Shown here in pieces: positions 45,395 to 56,831 of a DNA stretch of 64,000 nucleotides. The stretch covers positions 9,212,485 through 9,276,484 of the forward strand of contig NC_041002.1 of NCBI RefSeq assembly GCF_004193775.1, written 5' to 3'. The position numbers were made by a program, and so were the translations under genes. How positions within the stretch are numbered: position 1 is the first letter of the stretch; the number at the start of each line of letters is the position of its first letter. The DNA comes from Glycine soja (taxonomy: Eukaryota > Streptophyta > Magnoliopsida > Fabales > Fabaceae). A model generated the notes under the pieces. The model was not told where the DNA came from and ran no database searches. It saw only the letters and a program-made list of their open reading frames with translations.

Positions 45395-46697
45395 CTGTAT
45401 AACATTCCATTTTTCGTAAATAAATTAAAAATAATTTTTAATAAAAAAATAATAAAGTTTTAGAAAATGGTGAGGTTTTTATAATTAAATAAATAAAGAG
45501 AAATAGTTGTATTAAAATAATGGTTTGAAGAAAAAATTATATTTGATTTATTCATTTGATAGGAAATAAAATAGAGTTTCTTTTTATAAAATAATAAAAA
45601 TAATAAATAGAGTAGTAATAGGCTATGAGTACCCTATCTATAAATAGAGGCATCTTAGGTCAGTTTTCAGACTGATGATACTCTCTACGCCTCCTCTTTC
45701 TTTCAATTTCGTTTTCCCTTTCCCTTCTCCAAAAATCATCTTTTTTTCTCACATATCACCAAATCTGTTTCAGAAAAATGACGATCTTGAACTCATTTGC
45801 CGTTGGATCATCGTAAACGTTGAGCAGCAGGTTTGGAACTCATTTTCATATATTATCACCGTTGGGAATTACGAAATAATATTGGAACTGAGAGAAATAC
45901 ACTTTGCATTGTAGTTTTTTCTTTCCCGCAGAAACCTAAGCTGTCCCAGTAAAACTATGATCCTGGACTTGTTAACCGTTGGATTGTCGTGAAATTGAGA
46001 TATGTGGTCTGAGATTCATTTCCTCACATTTTTACCGTTGGGATTTGAAAAATAACGTCTGTAGAGAAAGAAATGATCATCGCACGTAGACAGTGGAATG
46101 GAGGGTTGAATCCCTTCTCCTGCTCTCAACGTTTGGGAATCCTATCAGAACAGTAAGAGGAAAAACTTGAGGAATCTCAGAAAACCGCTAGAAATGTCAT
46201 TATTGTTGTCACAATACACACGTGATCCCATTTAGAGGTAAGAGATGAGTTATTCGTAATTGGGGAGTAGTGAGAACATGTGTAAGGATCTTTAGAGTAT
46301 CAATTGGAATGAGTTTTGGGGTATTTCCGCAAATTTTGATTCTATCCTTATAATTATAACTGTGAATTATATATGTTTGATGAACCAATTGATGTCCCAA
46401 TGAGAAATTGATGTGTTCTTATGTTGAGTGTGAACCCTTAAAAAAATTGAGTTCCTTTTATTCACGTGAATTATACTCTAAATAATATTCTTTAATGACT
46501 TATTTTATACAAATTATTATCTTGTTCTAATTTTCCCATGATGATGGTCAACATGTTATGTGTATATATATATTGTAATACTAAAATAATAAATTAAAGA
46601 AAGTTGTAAGGTTAATGCTTTGTAGTAATTTCTTTTGATGTAATCTTAGATTAATTGTTATAGAAACTCTTTTAATTAAAAATAATGTAGTTTGATT

Positions 46698-46733
<36 letters not shown>

Positions 46734-47202
46734 TATCATGCAAATATTATTACTGTGTGATGTGTATATGAGTTATGAGGCATGATAAATTATTATAATG
46801 AGATTATAATATTGTTATGGAGATTGAGTAGTGCAAAGTAGAATGTGTCAATTTGCGAGATACATGTAAACATGAGATGGTTGATTGTGACATAATGAGA
46901 TGTGAAATTGTGAACGTGAGTTTTAGTTGTGAATAAGTGTGTGGTTAACACTGGATATGACATTACTTGTGTTGTGAGCTATGAATTATACAATAATCCG
47001 ACCAGTGTTTATCTTGAGAAAAGTGTTGATTCGTAGTGTTAAAGAGAAAGTGTAGGTTTCCTATTTAGGAACCAGTGTTAAATTATAGCGCAATGTGTTG
47101 AACGTGTTTAAAATACGAGTGTGAGGTCATGGATATTGTATAATTCATGAGCAATGTCTGCATTCAAAAATTGTTTTAGGGGTTGGACCTGAATCAGGAG
47201 GG
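45395..47202 (+). repeat. truncated gypsy-type LTR, same family as the solo LTR at 34164
   Basis: Begins TGTATAACATTCCATTTTTCG, a diverged form of the TGTAACACCCCATTTTT start. It carries the CTATAAATAGAGG promoter box near 45639, the leader with the CCGTTGGATCATCGT block, a GAGGTAAG site near 46234, and the GGGGTTGGACCTGAATCAGGAGGG segment where it breaks off near 47202. About the last quarter, compared with 34164-36575, is missing. A TA run is at 46699-46729. Confidence 0.85.
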
Positions 47203-47289
47203 AATTAAATTGGCAGGTTTGAATTAAATTGTTTTTAGACAAAATTTGAGTTAGGTAATGTTTGTTAAACTCATTATTTAGTTGATACT

Positions 47290-48364
47290 ATTTTTACATC
47301 TTGATAGGGAATACGGAAAAAAGCTCAGGAGATTCAAAAATTCAATGACTGTCCCCACTTACTATCTCATGGGGGGTACGATCTTCTCGAAAAAAAAAAT
47401 TGATGGACGAGAAGAGGAAGACAAAACTCCATCAAGCTGAGTTTACCGAAAATTCAGCTATGATCGTAGACCCTCCATCCCCGAGTGCAAGACATGTGAA
47501 GTGGAAGATGGCCAGAACAAAGCGGTATGGCCGAATGATATCTACAACGGCTCAAGAAATCTCTGACAAAATTGTAAGTTCAACGTATGAGTTCATTTGA
47601 ATTATAATTTTTATAGTGCAAACCATAAGCTAACAAGTTTGTATAAGTCCTTTTTCTTGTTGTTGTTACATGATGATTTATAGGAACAAACGACTTAGGG
47701 CAGTTTTGTGCCGGATGGTCGACAGGACATACTCAATACTGCGCTTGGCCGACCAGTGCATCCTGTTCGTGTTCGTGTAGCTGGACATGGTGTCACCATC
47801 GATCATTACTTTGGACGAGCATCGCGTGGCTCCAACACTTCTTCGGCAACAATCACCCCAGATCAATTGGTGGAAATCATAGGAAATCTAAAGGAAGAGT
47901 GAAGAGAGATGTAGAAGTGGAAAATAGACGGACTATGGAGATAATGAAAAAAAAGTTGAAGGAGGCGATCAAAACTGAGTTATCCCAAATGGCCTTACAA
48001 CACTTACCCCTTGTAGACGCGCTTGACCCTAACGTATTGGCTGCACGTGTTAACACAAAAGGAAGTTGTGTTGAAGCTGTTGGAAATGTTGTAGCTGAGG
48101 AGCCTTCTGCTGTTGATGTCACTACTATGGGCTTGTACATAGTTGGTGACGACTATACACGGCTAGTGGCCTTGGGAAAGGTGTTTGATAGTGCTGGCAT
48201 GATACACAATGTTCCTTACGCAGATGATGTGGTCAAGGTCAGTGTTGTAACTATTTACGACGATGACGTCAGGGTCCCATTTCCCACGTAAGAGATTCAG
48301 TATGTTAGGGAGGCCATTAACACATTTAGTGGATGGCTGACACATTTTGTGAAACCTATCTTGA
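47290..48364 (+). pseudogene. CACTA accessory protein, plant transposase_24 type
   Basis: After an acceptor-like TTGATAG near 47307 the frame reads RKKAQEIQKFNDCPHLLSHG, GYDLLEKKLMDEKRKTKLHQ, VDPPSPSARHVKWKMARTKR, then a donor at about 47574. The next exon from 47684 reads QGSF-type sequence after a TAG (expected glutamine), PDGRQDILNTALGRPVHPVR and VAGHGVTIDHYFGRASRG. After a stop and frame change near 47900 it continues with a coiled-coil-like stretch, AARVNTKGSCVEA, YTRLVALGKVFDSAGMIHNV and, past a TAA at 48289, INTFSGWLTHFVKPIL. This matches the putative plant transposon protein family found in CACTA elements. It is interrupted at 48365 by an LTR. Confidence 0.87.
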
Positions 48365-49688
48365 TGTAAGTGCTACGCGATTTGCTATTCGGCAAGTGTA
48401 TCGATTCGCACAAGTAGTATAAAACGGTAAGACTGAGTATCGTATCCATAGGAAATTTGTTTCACTCAGAATTGTACATTCAGTGAGAAAACATTTGTAT
48501 AAATTGAAAGCAAGTGAATATCAAGTTGGGTTTTTGTTCCAAAATCTAGTTAGCTATAAACTAAATATCTAAAGTTTGAGAAGTAAAAACAGTCAAGTAA
48601 AAAGCGTTGGGTCGTTCTACTGAATTTTCCTTGATGTTGTTATGGATTTTTCTCTATCTAATGCTATTCTAGTGTTCTTATACTGAGAAATCACTCAAAC
48701 CAAGATCCTTCTAGTGAATGAGCCTAACTCTCTTTAAACCTCATTCTTGATCCCTCAACAAACTCAGCCTAAAAGAGTTTCATTAAGTCTACAACATAAA
48801 ATGGACTAGATCACTACACTCCATTCCTAGACAAACAATTTCCTAGCTTGCTCTACCCAGTTCTAAGGCTTTAAAGCACTTTCCAATGCTAAAATTCCTA
48901 ACTATACATACAAATGGGTGATCAAGCCACAAGCATGTAACAATAAGTATAGATAGAAACAATGAACACATAAAAACAACATTAAATAGATAGTGAAAGA
49001 GTATTACATCAAGGGTTCAATAGAACTTCCCAACCAAGAGGTTTAGCCTTCCATTACAAGTAATGAGCTTTCAATACAGAGAAGAACAAATTTTGAGTGA
49101 AGAAAAATGGCTAAAACGGGTTGAGGATGTCTCATTCAATCTCTAGAACCCTAATCTCACTTCTCTAACCTAAACTCTCTTGGTGGCTTCGTTTCTGTCA
49201 CTATAGCTTCTCCATTGGCTCCGTTTTTCGACTCCCCTCTTTAGTTTCCCCCAACTTCAGTGTTTTAAAGGCTACTTGGACGTTTCAGCTTCTTAAGGCT
49301 CGCTTAGCAAGATTGGCTGGCTAAGCGAGAGTAAGTGAAATTTGGCTTAGCGAGCTAGGCGCGCTGTGCGCGAGAAGAGACAAACGACTCGCTGGGCGAG
49401 CACATCTCTAATTGATCCTCTTCTAGGGTTTCCTAGCATGCTAAGCGAGCTACATGCCTCACTTAGCGAATGTCACTTGCTAAGCGCATATATCTCGCTT
49501 AGCGAGACAACAACTACTAGAGCCTTCTCTCCTTTTAGCCTGAAATTGAAATGAGAGTATCTACTATATAAAATCAAACTAAACATGAAAATATGTACAA
49601 TTCCTACAAAAATAACCATAAATTTGAGGAAGATGCTAATTTTATGTAACTATTCAATATAAAAGTTAGTCGTAAATAACGACTAACA
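48365..49688 (-). repeat. 3' LTR of an Athila-like gypsy element (element C), 1324 bp
   Basis: On the minus strand it begins TGTTAGTCGTTATTTACGAC at 49688, directly after a polypurine tract (AAATTTGGGGGAG, 49690-49702), and ends CACTTACA at 48365, giving TG...CA ends. The first 24 bases are themselves a hairpin (49665-49687: GTTAGTCGT with ACGACTAAC). A TATA-like CTTTAAAACA lies at about 49261-49270 just downstream of a palindrome array. The flanking 5-mer at the CACTA side is CTTGA; its partner would lie beyond the window. Confidence 0.8.
49290..49515 (-). repeat. array of TCGCTTAGCGA palindromes in LTR of element C
   Basis: About seven units of the class CTCGCTnAGCGAG occur, the best being TCTCGCT/AGCGAGA at about 49493-49507. 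Others lie near 49293, 49316, 49341, 49388 (CTCGCTGGGCGAG), 49440 and 49482. The array ends about 20-30 bp upstream (minus strand) of the TATA-like box. Confidence 0.8.
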
Positions 49689-51075
49689 AACTCCCCCAAA
49701 TTTATAGTTTTACTTGTCCTCAAGCAAAGAAATAACAGTTTACTTGTCCTCAAGTAACGGAATTCACAGTGGTTGACCAAAAAATGTGTTTGTTCTAAAG
49801 CATTCAATCACATGACATAAGTGGCAAGCAATACTTCAACCAACATCTCTTCATAAACATATGCAGAGTTTCAAAAGATATGAACATGATTATTAAGCAG
49901 CACAAGTGAAATAAGCTAGCAAGCAAGATAGGTATCAAGGAAGGTTCATCAAGCCTAATCCTCACGGTCACTGTTTCTCTCATAAGCACATGTGTTTAAG
50001 GTAATTCTTCAAATCAACAACCAACATAAGTCTCAACTTTTGCATTTCATCTCATGCCATGCAATCACAAACACACAAATTGAATTTGAAGGACTTTCTT
50101 GGCTTGTAATGAGGTTGGGCTACAAACAATTCATGATTTTTCTAGAATGCAAAACTTAGGTTCTAGGAGAGCATTCATCCTTAGATCAAATTTTTTCCTT
50201 TTATTCCCAGCTTCTATTGAAATGCCACAATTATATAAGGCACTTAACTTAAGCAACAACACACATAAACTGTGCTTATTCTTAAAACTTTCATTTTCTC
50301 TTTTTTAAAAAAATAAATTATTTTAGCAATTTTTACTTACTGCTTCTTTATACAACTTTCCTGTGGCTGTTGCTTGTCTTACCACAATTATCATCACCCA
50401 ATAACTTCCCCCAAATTTGAGACAAATTTGCTTTGAACCACAATGCTCTCCTACAACCTAAGGAAAGGTAGATGGAGATTATAATTCAACAGGCTTAGGT
50501 TTCAACTCAATCAATCAGATTTAAGCTCAAAATGGGTGCAAAGGATTCATCATTCATGAACAGGGTAAGCTATTTGGCTAAGTGGCTAATTCAATCAATC
50601 GCGGCCTTCATCATTTCCAAAATCATGCATTCATTCAATATTCAGAGATTCATGCAAAAATCGGTACTCAATACTAGTCATTCTCTCACAATTAAGGTTC
50701 ACATAACTCACCCGGTTATGGCTAATGATTACCTTCCCTATTTACCTGTCAAACAAACTAACATTTTCACTCATGCCTCTAATTCATGTTCTTTCTCTTC
50801 GAATTACCGCACATTTATTCAAAGCACATGATCTAACATCGCAATTCACTCAAGTCATGCAATAAACCAATTTCAAAATCAATCACAAACACCAAAAATT
50901 TAAACCAAAGCAAACCATTATGCATATAAATGTAAACTAATAAAAAAAATATGAAATTTGCTAAATAAGTAAATAAACTAAAACTAAAACAGAAATTAAA
51001 AAAAAAACTGTATCTAAAAGTTGAAATATAAATAAGATCCTATCTAAAAGCTAAAATATAAATAAGATTCTGTCA
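49689..51075 (-). other. 3' untranslated region of element C
   Basis: The stretch runs from the stop of the extra ORF (51076) to the polypurine tract at 49690-49702. It is AT-rich with no supported coding sequence. The phrase ACTTGTCCTCAAGTAA/ACTTGTCCTCAAGCAAAG is duplicated at about 49711-49757, close to the tract. Confidence 0.65.
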
Positions 51076-52464
51076 TCAATCCTCCTGTGCCGGTGTGGGA
51101 TCATCATGAGGTGAGGAGGGAGAATCCTGGGCTGGTAGAGGTGTATCCTGTTCTGGAGTAGGCCAGGGATCCCAGGAGCTATGTGCTACTGCCATGTTTG
51201 CTACATAATCTGTGTCCTCGGCGGGTGTGGCAACAGGCGTATCCTATGGTGTCTCCTCAGCATCTGCCTTGGCCTCTGGTGTCGCCTCCAAATCTGATTG
51301 CGGCTCTTGGGCTGTAGGAGCCTCACCTCCCCTTAAAGGAGAAGGCTGGACTTCTGACCAGGCCACCTGGGCCATGAAATCCTCCATGCTGATGATGGGC
51401 TGATGCTGAGCCAAGTTATGAATGCTCTGCATCATCAGGCATAAGCCATGGTGAAGGCTTTGCAGCATCGACACCATGGCGTTTGAGCTCTGAGCGGAGG
51501 TGCCGAAGGGTGCTGGAAGAGGAGTTGGTGGTGCTGGAGCAGCTAGAACAAGGGGAGCAGACGAAGAAGGAGCAGAAACGTCAGGTCCCCTAGCCTGAGT
51601 CTTATAGGTCCCTGGAAATGTGATCGTGGGATCATCTGGGTTCCAACAGTTCTTTCTAATATATGCCAAATTAATGGCAGGGCTGAGGGACTCGAAGGTC
51701 AACGAGTCTGGAACAATTCCTCTGGCGATGCATAAAGCAGTGATAAGGGCCGGGAAGCCAAGCCGAGAGGAGTTGGACTGGGCCATCTGAGAAATCTGGC
51801 CTGAGATGAAAGAGCCCACGTCCATGTCCATCCTCATGACGAGTCCGTAAACTAACCTCGCCCTGTCCATATTCAAATCGAACGTGTGAGAAGTGGGGGT
51901 GAGGTTAGAATATGATAAGACGCTCCAGGTCTACACCAATGTAGTCAAATCCTTCCTCAGGAGCTTCCAGGGCGCTCCTTCAGCGTTAAGAACAAAACTG
52001 CGCCCTGGAGTGAAAAGCTTGGAAGGAAGCTCCTGGGGGTCTGGATGCGTGTGGCAGAACCTGGAATAGGCTAAGTAGCGCTCCTCGGGCTCTAGAACTA
52101 CAGGGGTCTCTAAAAATGCATTAAGCATCTCCCCGTCAAACTTTATCAACTTGCCCCGCACTCTGACCTGCCTCGGGGACTTATCCTCTAGATCAAATAG
52201 ATTTCCATAAAACTCCTTGACCAGAGCCACATCAATGCGACCATTAGGATGCCTGGTCAAGGCTTTATGCCATCTGCGCCTCTCGAGCTCCTGGCGGAAC
52301 TCGTCATTCTCTGTAATGTAGAGGTTAACATTCCTTTCGAGGAGGATGTTCCTCGAATGGACGTTTTGCTCATAACGCTTCTAAGCGACCTCAGAAACAA
52401 ATTTGGTCGTGTCATAGGGCTCCTGAGGTCAGGAGGCAGTTGCTTTTCTTTTCCTAGAGGCCAT
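51076..52464 (-). pseudogene. extra ORF of element C (plant transposon-protein family), four internal stops
   Basis: ATG at 52464 opens MASRKRKATAS and one frame continues in register for 462 codons to the TGA at 51076. Blocks: NVHSRNILLERNVNLYITE, RRRWHKALTRHPNGRIDVAL, VKEFYGNLFDLEDKSPRQVR, GKLIKFDGEMLNAFLETPVV, LPSKLFTPGRSF, LGFPALITALCIARGIVPDS, then a Pro/Ala/Ser-rich tail. It is a distant relative of the ORF at 58735-59985 (shared FPALIT and RRRW motifs). Internal stops are at codon 12 (TGA, probably from CGA), codon 28 (TAG, probably from TGG), near 51930 and near 51244. Such extra ORFs are known from Tat/Athila gypsy elements; their function is unknown. Confidence 0.82.
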
Positions 52465-52550
52465 TTGCATGAAAAGAATCACAAGAAACAAAGTTAGACA
52501 GGTTTTATTCAAAACTGAAAGCAAAAAAAAAATAGAAAAAATGGACTGGG

Positions 52551-54544
52551 TGTCGCAACCTACCCTTCGGCGGGAGGGCGACGCGAGACTCGCGGGATGC
52601 GTGTTCCACGAAAGGAATACGCGCGGAGTCGCCACCAACGTTTATTTGAGGAAAACGTCGGAAAAACCGGAAAAGACGCGATCTACGAACTTTTTAGTGA
52701 AAGGTTCGGGAGTTGTATTTACGCACGGGGAAGGTATTAGCACCCCACACGCCCGTCCCAAGGGACGGCAGCCTTTAATCGAATGTGCAAACATGACTTT
52801 GATTTTTATGTTCCCTCTTATGTTCTTATATCCTTTATACCCTTTTTATATTTTTCCTTTTTTGTGGTCGACAAGGGTGTTTCCCTTTGCTCCTACGTAT
52901 TCCTCAATTTGGGATGAGAAAATCAGACCTACGTAGTTCTTTCGGAACAAAGTGTTTGGTTAAGTTGTTTTTGTCTTTTTTGCAAAATATGTTTTTATTG
53001 AACAAAAGGTCATTTAAGGTGTTGAACCATGAAACGGTCTTTTGATTTTTGAAAGGGGAGAAACGTTAAGGCTTTGGACCATTAACGATCTCTTGTTTTT
53101 GAAAGGAGAGAAACGTTAAGGCATTGGACCATTAACGATCTCTTGTTTTTGAAAGGAGAGAAACGTTAAGGCATTGGACCATTAACGATCTCTTGGGGTG
53201 GTCGACAAAAGCGGGGCTTTTGCTCCTACGTATCCTCAATGAGGAACTCAGACTTACGTAGTTCTTTCTTATCAAGTGATTCTTTTTTTACTTAAGTGGT
53301 GATCATTTTAAGGCGTTGGACCTTAAAAATGATCCATTTTACTTAGTGAGAAATTGAAATGACAAACTTCAAAAGCCTATTTTTGTGGACGAGCTTGACT
53401 AGACGAGTTGATTTTAGCCTTAGTTTCACCTTAGTTATTAATCAATTCGATTAAGAATGAGAAATCCCAAAGAGAAAACGTCCGATTGATTTTCCGCTTT
53501 ATTTTACTAAAAAGATATTTTTTTGATATTTATATTATTTTTTACCTCTTTTTGATTTCCAACGTGGTTACGGCACGACCGAACGGTCGGAATTGATTTT
53601 AACCGAAGTTAATGGATAATACAATTCAAACGTTCGGTGGAAATTTATTTTGTTTTTAAGTTAAGCGAGAAATGACTTAAGTAAAATGGCTTAAGCACGT
53701 CAACAGGGGGTATAAAAAGTAAACAAAATGAGAATAAAAATGCACGAAACACAATGTGGACCACTACGGGTACATAGAATGAATCGAAAAGCTTGGTTCG
53801 AGGTACTTACCCGTTGAAGATCGAAGAACGATGAAGAACGAATGAAGAACGTCGAAGAACGGTCAAAACCTTTGCGAAATTCCTCACGGAAAACGTTACG
53901 GAAACGTTTCGGAAGCGCCTCGGCTTAGATTTTCTTCACGGAAACAATTTTTCCAAGCAATTTCGAAAGAGAGAGAAGTGCCAAAGGGGCTGGACCTTTT
54001 TCTTCTTGCTTTCCTCCCCTATTTATAGCAAAATAGGGGAGGTGGTTGCCGCCCAGCTCGCCCAGGCGAGCTCAGCTCGCCCAGGCGAGCAGGGTTGCTT
54101 CCTCCAGAAGCAACCGCCTTCTGGAGGAATCTTCTGGAGGGCCCAAATGGGCCTGGGTGCTATTTGCACCCCCATTTTTACTAAGTACACCCCCCTCTGC
54201 TGTTTTTTGGTGATTCTTTTTTCGTAAAGTTACGGAAACTTACGAATTTCGTAACGATACTTGTTTTCTTTCCGTAATGTTACGGAACCTTGCGGATTAC
54301 ATAATCATCCCCTTTTTGACTTACGGAATGTTACGGAACCTCACTTAATTATGCAACGATGCTTCCATTTGATTTCCGGTGTGTCACGGAAACTTACGAA
54401 TTGTGCATCAATATTTTTTTGGTTTTTCGGCATGTCCTGGAATTTCACAAATTGCCTAATGATGGGTGCCAAGCACCTCACGAGGACCAAAGAATGGTCG
54501 CACGTCATCGAGCAAAGGTCCCCGGACGAAATTAGGGTATGACA
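52551..54544 (-). repeat. 3' LTR of element A, 1994 bp, with promoter and internal 50-bp triplication
   Basis: Begins TGTCATACCCTAATTTCG at 54544 and ends GGTTGCGACA at 52551. Three 50-bp direct repeats (GAAAGGAGAGAAACGTTAAGG...) lie at 53051-53200. A segment with GTGGTCGAC and CTACGTA...TACGTAG occurs twice (52863-52938 and 53199-53265) and once more outside the LTR (56871-56940). The TATA box CTATAAATAG is at 54020-54029 (minus strand), preceded by two copies of the palindrome GCTCGCCTGGGCGAGC at 54055-54090. Confidence 0.85.
54020..54090 (-). promoter_or_regulatory. LTR promoter of element A: two palindromes then TATA box
   Basis: Minus strand order: GCTCGCCTGGGCGAGC, 3-base spacer, GCTCGCCTGGGCGAGC, about 25 bases, then GCTATAAATAGGGG. 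The transcript would start near 53990 in the AGAAGAAAAAGG region. The same order of parts precedes the extra ORF of this element near 61.35 kb. Confidence 0.6.
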
Positions 54545-55015
54545 GTTGCCCCTCTTTACTTGTCTTTTATTGGAGATAAAAGGAAAGTAAAGATAAGACA
54601 CTAATTTCGTTCCTCTCGATTTGACGAGAGTCGCAGGTGACCATAAAATCTCCACATGCAAATGACTCGTTGTTCCAAAAGTTTCACAAATTGCCTAATG
54701 ATGGATGCCAAGCACCTCACAAGGACCAAAGAATGGTCGCATGTCATCAAGCAAAGGTCCCCAAAAATTAGTGTATGACACTAATTTCGCTCCTCTCGGT
54801 TGACGAGAGTCGCGGGTGACCGTGACTTGTTGCCCCTAGAATTTCACAAATTGCCTAATGATGGATGCCAAGCACCTCACAAGGACCAAAGAATGGTCGC
54901 ATGTCATCAAGCAAAGGTCCCCGAAAATTAGTGTATGACACTAATTTCGCTCCTCTCGGTTGACGAGAGTCGCGGGCGACCATGAAATTTCCGCATGTAA
55001 ATGACTTGTTGTTCC
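54443..55015 (-). repeat. three tandem copies of the LTR start segment beside the LTR
   Basis: The segment TTTCACAAATTGCCTAATGATG...GCAAAGGTCCCC followed by TTAGTGTATGACA begins near 54443 (inside the LTR), 54682 and 54842. The two outer copies lie upstream of the polypurine tract, each followed by CTCTCGGTTGACGAGAG, a small hairpin. So the U3 edge of the LTR has been duplicated into the untranslated region. Confidence 0.85.
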
Positions 55016-55024
55016 CGGAGGAAC

Positions 55025-56831
55025 AAAAGGTGCAGAAGACTGTGTCAGCCTCTGCATGCTATCAAGCGTTCTGTCTTACAGATAGCAAAAGAATGTTTAT
55101 ACGGATAACCACTCGGGTATTTCCGCGTATCATGGGTGCAGAATGACCAAACTTGGTCTCTGCTTGTCATCGGGCCCGCCGCCTCTGGATGACAAAAGGG
55201 TGCGAATAACCATAAGGTATCTCCGCGTATCATGGGTGCAGAATGACCAAACTTGGTCTCTGCTTGTCATCGGGCCCGCCGCCTCTGGATGACAAAAGGG
55301 TGCGAATAACCATAAGGTATCTCCGCGTATCATGGGTGCAGAATGACCAAACTTGGTCTCTGCTTGTCATCGGGCCCGCCGCCTCTGGATGACAAAAAGG
55401 GTACGAATAACCATAAGGCATCTCCGCGTATCATGGGTGCAGAATGACCAAACTTGGTCTCTGCTTGTCATCGGGCCCGCCGCCTCTGGATGACAAAAGG
55501 GTGCGAATAACCATAAGGCATCTCCGCGTATCATGGGTGCAGAATGACCAAACTTGGTCTCTGCTTGTCATCGGGCCCGCCGCCTCTGGATGACAAAAGG
55601 GTGCGAATAACCATAAGGTATCTCCGCGTATCATGGGTGCAGAATGACCAAACTTGGTCTCTGCTTGTCATCGGGCCCGCCGCCTCTGGATGACAAAAGG
55701 GTGCGAATAACCATAAGGTATCTCCGTGTATCATGGGTGCAGAATGACCAAACTTGGTCTCTGCTTGTCATCGGGCCCGCCGCCTCTGGATGACAAAAAG
55801 GGTACGAATAACCATAAGGCATCTCCGCGTATCATGGGTGCAGAATGACCAAACTTGGTCTCTGCTTGTCATCGGGCCCGCCGCCTCTGGATGACAAAAG
55901 GGTGCGAATAACCATAAGGCATCTCCGCGTATCATGGGTGCAGAATGACCAAACTTGGTCTCTGCTTGTCATCGGGCCCGCCGCCTCTGGATGACAAAAG
56001 GGTGCGAATAACCATAAGGTATCTCCGCGTATCATGGGTGCAGAATGACCAAACTTGGTCTCTGCTTGTCATCGGGCCCGCCGCCTCTGGATGACAAAAA
56101 GGGTGCGAATAACCATAAGGCATCTCCGCGTATCATGGGTGCAGAATGACCAAACTTGGTCTCTGCTTGTCATCGGGCCCGCCGCCTCTGGATGACAAAA
56201 AGGGTGCGAATAACCATAAGGTATCTCCGCGTATCATGGGTGCAGAATGACCAAACTTGGTCTCTGCTTGTCATCGGGCCCGCCGCCTCTGGATGACAAA
56301 AAGGGTGCGAATAACCATAAGGTATCTCCGCGTATCATGGGTGCAGAATGACCAAACTTGGTCTCTGCTTGTCATCGGGCCCGCCGCCTCTGGATGACAA
56401 AAGGGTGCGAATAACCATAAGGCATCTCCGCGTATCATGGGTGCAGAATGACCAAACTTGGTCTCTGCTTGTCATCGGGCCCGCCGCCTCTGGATGACAA
56501 AAAGGGTGCGAATAACCATAAGGTATCTCCGCGTATCATGGGTGCAGAATGACCAAACTTGGTCTCTGCTTGTCATCGGGCCCGCCGCCTCTGGATGACA
56601 AAAAGGGTGCGAATAACCATAAGGTATCTCCGCGTATCATGGGTGCAGAATGACCAAACTTGGTCTCTGCTTGTCATCGGGCCCGCCGCCTCTGGATGAC
56701 AAAAGGGTGCGAATAACCATAAGGTATCTCCGCGTATCATGGGTGCAGAATGACCAAACTTGGTCTCTGCTTGTCATCGGGCCCGCCGCCTCTGGATGAC
56801 AAAAGGGTGCGAATAACCATAAGGTATCTCC
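55025..56831 (-). repeat. 100/101-bp minisatellite, 17 near-identical copies plus one degenerate copy
   Basis: Unit starts (GCGTATCATGGGTGCAGAATG) recur at about 55125, 55225, 55325, 55426, 55526, 55626, 55726, 55827, 55927, 56027, 56128, 56229, 56330, 56430, 56531, 56632 and 56732. Copies differ mainly by one extra A in the ACAAAAAGGG run and by GTATCT/GCATCT. A diverged copy lies at 55025-55124. The minus-strand open frames repeated here shift with the 100/101-bp length and are not genes. Confidence 0.97.

Larger units (their letters stand above)
43400..48364 (+). mobile_element. CACTA (En/Spm) element, fragmented by three later insertions
   Basis: CACTA-type coding blocks occur at 44834-45394 (transposase-associated N-terminal region) and 47290-48364 (plant transposase_24-type protein). 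Between and around them lie a LINE (43820-44523), a truncated LTR (45395 to about 47202) and, at the right, an LTR of another element starting at 48365. The TNP2-type DDE transposase core expected between the blocks is absent. The terminal CACTA repeats are not seen, so the left limit is approximate and rests on leader-like sequence on both sides of the LINE. Confidence 0.7.

Noticed and set aside
52620..52640. Primer-binding site (TGGCGACTCCGC on the minus strand) marking a 5' LTR end
   Set aside because: The match is good, but it lies about 75 bp inside a TG...CA-bounded LTR and next to no gag, so I read the LTR as the 3' LTR of element A ending at 52551. I am not fully certain of this border.
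55025..56831. CRISPR-like direct repeat array
   Set aside because: Units are contiguous with no unique spacers, and the context is a plant retrotransposon.
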